NCBI RefSeq assembly: GCF_052060035.1
Contig: NZ_JBPOEA010000008.1
Location: 60,814 to 124,813, forward strand
From: Fodinibius sp052060035
GTDB taxonomy: Bacteria > Bacteroidota > Rhodothermia > Balneolales > Balneolaceae
Direction: 5' to 3'
DNA length: 64,000 nt
The notes beneath the pieces were generated by a model. It searched no databases. It saw only the letters and a program-made list of their open reading frames with translations, and had not been told where the DNA came from. The position numbers and the translations under genes were made by a program. This document shows positions 60,001 to 64,000 of the stretch, one piece after another. Position 1 is the stretch's first letter, and every line of letters starts with the position of its first letter.

Positions 60001-61900
60001 GTTCAAAGATATTTTCGTAATTTTGCTCAATATCAGGTTCCGATAGTTTCTCGAGATGCCTTTTTCTTATAATGGATACGCCCCCGCCCCAGCCCGCAGT
60101 GAATAAATTTCCTTGGGAGTCCTGCATAAGGGTTGAAAGTTTGTTATCGGACAGCCCCTGGGCTTTGGTAAAATTCATAAATTGCTTGCCATCAAACCTG
60201 CTTAAACCGCCCCTTGTAGCGATCCAGATAATGCCGTCTTTATCTTCAAAGATGTTCCAGACTGTTTTATGTACCAGGCCTTGACCGGTTGAAAAATTAG
60301 TAAAGGATTTGCCGTCAAATTTACTTACCCCTCCGTCAAACGTACCGATCCACAGATTGCCTTCTCGGTCGGTACTTAACGCATTAATATAATCATCCCG
60401 CAAGCCCTGCGCTGAAGTGTATTCCGTAAAACTTGACCCATCGTATTTAAACAAACCCGAACTGGTACCAAACCAAAGGTTGCCGCTGTTATCTTCTAAC
60501 GACGTATAGGCCGTAGTCTCATTAAACCCCTGTTCGGTTGTATAGTTGATAAAGGTTCCCCCCATTTTACCCGACCCGGCTCGGCGGTATTCAACAATTC
60601 CACCATCCAGCGGAGCCAACCAGAAGTTGCCTTTATTATCTTCGGTAATGGCGTAAACCGCTTTACCCGGCAGCCCCTGTTCTGAAGAATACTCAACCAC
60701 ACTTTTTCCATCGTATTTACTGAGCCCGCCGCCATACGTTCCAAACCAAAGGCTGCCGGATTTATCTTCGGTGATGCTCTCAACCTGATTGTGTGCTAAA
60801 CCCTGTTCGGTTGTAAAATTAAGGAAGGTGCTGTCTGCTTTACTATAATTGGAAACGCCTGTTTTTGTACCAAACCAGAGGTTGCCGTCACTGCCTTCCA
60901 TGCTACTTATCACGCTATTGCCCGCAAGACCGTCATCAACAGTAAAATGTGTAAACATGTTCTCTGTTTTACCTTCCTTAGCATATTCGTACCGACTAAG
61001 CAAATCGTTGGTGCCAATCCAAATGATCCCTTCTTTGTCTTCGGTGATGGTATGTACAATTCTACCGCTAACACCCATTGATTCGGATAAATCCTGAAAA
61101 GCCTTTTTGCCACTGGCTTCTGCCGTTCGATCATATTTGCTTATGCCACCACCGCTTCCAAACCAAATATTCCCGTTTCGATCCTCCATAATATAGATTA
61201 CAGCGCCAGCTGCTAATCCATCGTTGGTATCATAGTTGACAAATGAACCTTGTGCGCTGTCTTTATTTGGGGAGCTATACCGGCTTACCCCGTTTTTTGT
61301 GGCTAACCAGATATTTCCCTTGCTGTCTTCTAATATTTTACGAACATCATTATCTATAAGACCGTGGGCAGTGGAGAAGTTTTCGAAGGTTACCCCGTCG
61401 TATTTGCTAACTCCACCATAGGTGCCGAACCAAATATTGCCCTTACTGTCTTCAGTTATAGTATTAATGAAATTGTGGATCAAGCCATGGGATGAGAAGT
61501 AGTTCGTGAATGATTTTCCATTGTACATGCTTGCCCCGTTGCCGGAGGTGCCAAACCAGAGATTTCCCGCTCTGTCTTTATATCCGCAAATAAGACTACT
61601 TAGCGCCAAGCCATCTTCGGTGTTAAAGTTTTGCATGGTCACATAAAAACCGGCATCAGTGGTAGTCGGCGGAATTTTTTCAGAGATGTTCACAACCTTT
61701 GGCGGCGGAAGGGAATCAAGATAAATAGTGACAAATTTTTTGGCTTCGATGATTACAGGCGGCGAAACAGAATCGGATTGGGCTTGCCCCGCATTTATAT
61801 TCTTATCTGCAGTGGAGCGGCAGGCAAGAATCATCACAGTTGTTACTAAGAACAAAACACCAAGAAAAAAGGAACGATATAGTTTTTTATTTTTTTTCAT
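57038..61900 (-). CDS. Two-component regulator propeller histidine kinase
   Basis: 1620 residues. Lipoprotein-type or membrane-anchoring signal ending VMILACRST; about fourteen propeller repeats (IWFGTYGGVSKYDG-type; residues about 75-780) forming two beta-propellers; a Y_Y_Y domain (about 820-900); one transmembrane segment (about 905-925); a coiled coil with the ALERVRSTSMAMRHTSEL module; two GAF-like regions; HisKA with LGQLTAGIAHEIKNPLNFVN (His about 1365); and HATPase_c (NLCNNAFDAMRD, DNGPGIPEK, GTGLGLYITND). No fused receiver. It senses an extracellular ligand, often a carbohydrate in related Bacteroidetes proteins; the ligand here is unknown. Confidence 0.94.
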   Translation of the reverse strand: MKKNKKLYRSFFLGVLFLVTTVMILACRSTADKNINAGQAQSDSVSPPVIIEAKKFVTIYLDSLPPPKVVNISEKIPPTTTDAGFYVTMQNFNTEDGLALSSLICGYKDRAGNLWFGTSGNGASMYNGKSFTNYFSSHGLIHNFINTITEDSKGNIWFGTYGGVSKYDGVTFENFSTAHGLIDNDVRKILEDSKGNIWLATKNGVSRYSSPNKDSAQGSFVNYDTNDGLAAGAVIYIMEDRNGNIWFGSGGGISKYDRTAEASGKKAFQDLSESMGVSGRIVHTITEDKEGIIWIGTNDLLSRYEYAKEGKTENMFTHFTVDDGLAGNSVISSMEGSDGNLWFGTKTGVSNYSKADSTFLNFTTEQGLAHNQVESITEDKSGSLWFGTYGGGLSKYDGKSVVEYSSEQGLPGKAVYAITEDNKGNFWLAPLDGGIVEYRRAGSGKMGGTFINYTTEQGFNETTAYTSLEDNSGNLWFGTSSGLFKYDGSSFTEYTSAQGLRDDYINALSTDREGNLWIGTFDGGVSKFDGKSFTNFSTGQGLVHKTVWNIFEDKDGIIWIATRGGLSRFDGKQFMNFTKAQGLSDNKLSTLMQDSQGNLFTAGWGGGVSIIRKRHLEKLSEPDIEQNYENIFEHFSTAEGLANDVVYNIVEDSTGNLIIGTSYGFTILNGGIGTEGGKIAKNGIENYNEKTGYPIKDVSHIYSLFKDSREFIWAGTGDKLVRFDYNSVHKSKQVPTVYIQNVKINNETISWHSLDWAQKNDQPLKQNTNNVPAYVIDELRAFDRTLTTSERDTLAIRFKNVRFDGIRPFSAIPENLVLPYRKNNITFDFIGIETARPHLVRYRYKLGGNDEEWSPVTDKATASFGNIFEGSYNFMVQAQSPDGIWSEPLIYSFKILPPWYRYWIAYLFYILVFMGGVYFVHRVQKARTIRNEREKIQQRELEQAKKIEKAYRELEIEAALERVRSTSMAMRHTSELQGVVNTVAEQLKKINMNINGGVFIVINDEVDRNVPIWGSGGAADYAKKAVVPFLDRPIFKCLRDAIKEEKDFLVEKYSKEEKGEFFEHLFKHQPWRSVPEEMKKQLLSLPGGYTRSVTISQNTSIFIINNTGERFSNKDNEILKRFGKIFEQSYIRFLDLQKAEAHSQEVMKQASLDRVRGEISSMRSSEDLQQIIPVIWRELTAIGIPFFRCGVCILDDHESTIRFYLSASDGHLLSILNFPFGANSFTANVAHHWRNGTVYKEHWDREDFIEWTKSMTEQGQIRDKKAYPGAEEPPESLYLHLIPFKQGMLYIGNKEPLTDNEITLSKSLAETFSIAYARYDDFNQLEQTKEKAEAALVELRAAQKQLVQQEKLASLGQLTAGIAHEIKNPLNFVNNFADLSIELIEEVKNALLDAKSFLKGEPIGISDRGDDRQYIVNILDDIETNLHKIHEHGKRADRIVKSMLQHSRGGIGTIEPTKLNSLLKEFVNLAFHGMRAGKDPMNVEIDMHLDDQLNEVPLIAEDFSRVIVNLCNNAFDAMRDKLSAAGDQQSAYQPKLTIRTGKKSAQAIVEIEDNGPGIPEKIRKKIMQPFFTTKKGIEGTGLGLYITNDIIQAHGGELEIESEPNVFTRFIIKIPMHPAV

Positions 61901-61959
61901 TTTTCATCAACCTGTTAGGGTATTCCCTTTACCGGCAAGCCACCTATGTCAATAGCCAT

Positions 61960-62288
61960 TCAATACTCAATCTGCTCTTTAAAAACTACTTTTAAAGCTC
62001 CTCCATGCGCCTTTATAGTATCATTGGTGATAGAAAGCCCACGCCCGTTCCTTCGGTCCCTTTCTTAGTTGTAAAAAACGGCTGTAGAGTTTTTTCTTTG
62101 AACTCTGGAGGAATGCCGGACCCGTTGTCTTCAATTTGCATAATTACCCGATCATTTCCTCGTACAGTTTTAACTGTGAGTTTTGGAAGGTAGCTCCTTA
62201 CAAGACCATCCCCCTTGACCCCCACAACTGTCGACGGTATTACCTCCTTTAAAGAGAGACTTTGCTGATTTCTGAATATGATACTCAT
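61960..62288 (-). pseudogene. Frameshifted C-terminal fragment of a histidine kinase
   Basis: The frame from 62288 gives QIEDNGSGIPPEFKEKTLQP and FFTTKKGTEGTGVG, then runs out of the HATPase pattern and stops. Reading with one missing base after GTGVG recovers LSITNDTIKAHGGALKV and a natural stop at 61960-61962. The fragment matches the C-terminus of the kinase at 57038 (GTGLGLYITND). No upstream part of the gene remains. It is a decayed paralogue. Confidence 0.75.
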
Positions 62289-62469
62289 CCACTATTAAGT
62301 TTCGATATTATAAGCTGGCTCCTCTCCTTCAATCTTTTCATTGGAACGCACAATCATTCCCAGCAATTGATCCTCCGTAAAATATGCGGTCGTCCAGATC
62401 CACATAGTTTTAATGCGATTCCGATAGTTGATCAACTGGAAAAGATGCAAAACAGCCACATGACCAAGG

Positions 62470-62616
62470 CTAACCAACCGGTTTCGGTTTTAGAAGGGAT
62501 AGTAAGATCAGCGGTAGCCTTGCTCTTGCCAATGATGGACATTGATCAGCAAGTTTACGTGCCGAGCAAAGGCAGTCAACCCATTCTTTTGAGATATCTA
62601 TACCAATAGTGTTCAT
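62470..62616 (-). pseudogene. IS110-family transposase remnant
   Basis: From an ATG at 62616 the minus strand reads NTIGIDISKEWVDCLCSARK, the N-terminal DEDD motif of IS110-family transposases (IGIDISK). The frame loses similarity after about 20 residues and ends at 62470; other frames in 62295-62477 do not restore the domain. It is a short decayed fragment, distinct from the intact N-terminus at 63686. Confidence 0.6.
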
Positions 62617-63008
62617 CGCTTCGTATATTTTAAATACGTGAAGGTGAAGAAGGGTTCCGTGTCCAAATCCATCCTGCATACTGGCTCGAAGCCTACTGTG
62701 GTTGCCAGTGGTTACACGGGGGGGGGGCAAATGGGCAGGGCAGTCATTGCGCTCGAGTTCAATGTCGTCTGACTGGTTCCCCGCCCGCCACTAACCTTCC
62801 GTTTGACCGAATGTCTGCGAATCAAAAATATCAGTCAATACCAAGTGCTTTATACATAGGATGTCGTTATAGGGCTTACTTAAAAATTAATTCTGCTCGA
62901 TTCATATAACACTCGTTATTTGTATTATTATAAGATGAATAGCATTGGTGTTATGCCAATGTTGGCATGCATTAAACAAAATAAAAGCAAACAATTAAAA
63001 AGGGTCTT
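62617..63008. other. Noncoding stretch before hpf
   Basis: About 390 bp without a recognisable gene. It contains a run of ten G residues (62718-62727) and, near 62950-62975, a short CCAATGTTGGCATGCATT segment before the hpf start. The AT-rich DNA around 62900-62940 may hold the hpf promoter. Confidence 0.4.
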
Positions 63009-63323
63009 ATGAAAATACAGTTCAATACTGATAATAACATAGAGGGTACAGAAAAGCTGGAAACGTTTGTATCTAAAAAGATTATAAGTGGATTAAAACA
63101 CTTCGCTGACTATATTTCTCGCATTGAAGTACATCTTTCAGACCAGAATGCTGATAAAGGAGGTACAGATGATATACAATGTAAGATAGAAGCAAGGGTA
63201 GAAGGTATACAACCTGTGATTGTGGTAAGTAAAAGTGGTTCAAAAGAGAAGGCCCTTATTGATGCTATTGACAAAATGAAGGCAAGATTGGGCACCATAA
63301 TGGGAAAAATGAAAGATAAATAA
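63009..63323 (+). CDS. hpf: Ribosome hibernation-promoting factor, short form
   Basis: 104 residues, the single HPF/YfiA (RaiA-like) domain: KIQFNTDNNIEGTEKLETFV, HFADYISRIEVHLSDQNAD, CKIEARVEGIQPVIVVSKSG and a final KALIDAIDKMKARLGTIMGK. Lacks the long C-terminal dimerisation domain, so it is the short type. It blocks the decoding centre of 70S or promotes 100S ribosomes in stationary phase or stress. It lies alone between IS110 fragments. Confidence 0.93.
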   Translation: MKIQFNTDNNIEGTEKLETFVSKKIISGLKHFADYISRIEVHLSDQNADKGGTDDIQCKIEARVEGIQPVIVVSKSGSKEKALIDAIDKMKARLGTIMGKMKDK

Positions 63324-63481
63324 TGACACGCCAACAAAACCTATAACCAATAGCGCATTGGGGGACGCTTCTGCTCATAGCCAAATCGTTAGGCATATTT
63401 ATATTATCATGAATTATATTCCCATTCTAGGGCGCCCTATAACCCGCCTATAGATTACTCCTACCCAAAAATGACTTACTT

Positions 63482-63645
63482 TGGCGGTATAGTCCGCCAC
63501 TGTCCCGCCGGGGTGACCTGGCTAACCCGCTAGCTTTCGAGCTATCATGCGTATGAGTCCCCGGCAGGATTCCAGACCAGAAGGCACTAGTTAGAATGTA
63601 AGCCCAACGAGCTCATAAAGGTAATAGTGGCTGGTCCTATCCAGT
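63482..63645 (+). ncRNA. Candidate bridge RNA of the IS110-family element
   Basis: IS110-group elements encode a bridge RNA in the noncoding left end before the transposase. This interval has a 6-bp stem (63482-63487 with 63494-63499), a 7-bp stem GCCGGGG/CCCCGGC (63507-63513 with 63559-63565) enclosing a TAGCT-TTCG-AGCTA tetraloop hairpin (63531-63544), and a further CTGG/CCAG pair near 63631-63643. Ends and the target- and donor-binding loops cannot be assigned without the other element end. Confidence 0.45.
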
Positions 63646-63685
63646 AAGCGGCAATCATTCACTTGTAAATATAGGAGAAAATCTC

Positions 63686-64000
63686 ATGGAAGCCAGCTAT
63701 TATATAGGTATTGACATCTCAAAACAGCGGTTGGACTGGCAGGTAAACGACAGCCAAAATAACTCACATAAAAACGGCCAAGAGGTAAACACTCCAAAAG
63801 GAATCCACAAGATGATTACCCAATGGAAGCGAGCCGAGATCGATGTAAATGAGCTCATCGTTTGTTTTGAGCACACCGGCCCCTATGGGCTTTTGCTGGC
63901 AACCATATTAGAAGAATCCGGGATTTGTTATGTGGTGGTTTCGGCCGTCCAGGTTCAGCTTTCTTTGGGTATCCGTCGGGGGAAGTCTGATCCCATTGAT
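63686..64000 (+). CDS. IS110-family transposase, N-terminal part
   Basis: The frame is open to the window end; 105 residues are visible from the ATG at 63686, preceded by AGGAGA 7 nt upstream. The DEDD (RuvC-like) domain begins YYIGIDISKQRLDWQVN, continues with VCFEHTGPYGLLLATIL and reaches RRGKSDPID, the conserved motif before the second acidic residue. These elements recombine without terminal inverted repeats using an RNA guide. The C-terminal serine domain lies outside the window. Confidence 0.93.
   Translation, partial: MEASYYIGIDISKQRLDWQVNDSQNNSHKNGQEVNTPKGIHKMITQWKRAEIDVNELIVCFEHTGPYGLLLATILEESGICYVVVSAVQVQLSLGIRRGKSDPID

Larger units (their letters stand above)
63482..64000 (+). mobile_element. 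IS110-family element, left part (cut by window end)
   Basis: An intact transposase N-terminus plus a structured upstream noncoding region. The true left end cannot be fixed from the sequence; it lies between the hpf stop (63323) and the first hairpin (63482). The right end is beyond the window. Confidence 0.6.

Noticed and set aside
62718..62727. Ten-G homopolymer as a phase-variation tract
   Set aside because: It is not inside or directly upstream of a credible gene, and homopolymers are prone to sequencing errors.
1..64000. CRISPR array or cas genes
   Set aside because: No array of regularly spaced repeats and no Cas-like proteins were seen.

Overview
The window is a Gram-negative chromosome segment of about 50% GC. 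Outer-membrane efflux proteins, lipoproteins, a CopB-type porin, a Bacteroidetes-style propeller sensor kinase and HMA/AraC regulators point to the FCB group. A Balneolota/Rhodothermota-like halophile is my best guess, from gene style only; no rRNA or complete tRNA is present to test it.

Positions 1-46.8 kb form a heavy-metal and copper resistance island. It opens with a CzcCBA-type RND operon (CzcC cut by the window edge) ending in a P-II-like gene, then an AraC regulator with an N-terminal CxxC metal-binding-like segment and an NhaA antiporter. Next come a stand-alone HMA-like protein, a rhomboid protease on the minus strand, a SpoIIAA-like protein and a P1B-4 ATPase. A thiol/metal block follows (DUF411, TlpA, DsbD). 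After that: a CopB-type P1B-3 ATPase with a P-II-like gene; a small-membrane-protein operon (DUF302, Met-rich, SHOCT, DUF5676, M50 protease); a ten-gene operon (SHOCT, type II GAPDH, ICMT, two ATP-cone fusion proteins, cytochrome c, patatin, methyltransferase); a two-component system; a CopA/CopB operon; a CusCBA-type operon with P-II-like, DUF411 and cytochrome c genes; a second HMA/AraC regulator; and a small Cys-rich protein, a MerR regulator and a GDCCVxC protein.

Six operon starts in this island carry one promoter architecture: two TTTAAG direct repeats exactly 11 bp apart, 10-11 bp before a TATnnT-like hexamer. This is the geometry expected for an OmpR/PhoB-family activator, and the only such regulator in the window (32330-33052) lies among the sites. 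They probably define one copper regulon that includes the ATP-cone fusion operon.

From 46.7 to 55.7 kb, three degenerate copies of a tRNA 3' end, each followed by a hairpin terminator, lie 4-5 kb apart in the same orientation. They look like att remnants from successive integrations into one tRNA gene, probably tRNA-Arg, lying left of the window. The segments between them hold a multi-PAS histidine kinase, an S24 repressor-like protein, acetate kinase, two lipoproteins and a 5'-truncated outer-membrane protein gene.

From 55.8 to 64 kb there is a response-regulator/PP2C phosphatase, a 1620-residue two-component propeller histidine kinase, decayed kinase and IS110 fragments, a ribosome hibernation factor, and the left part of an IS110-family element. 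Its upstream noncoding DNA folds into several hairpins and is a candidate bridge RNA.
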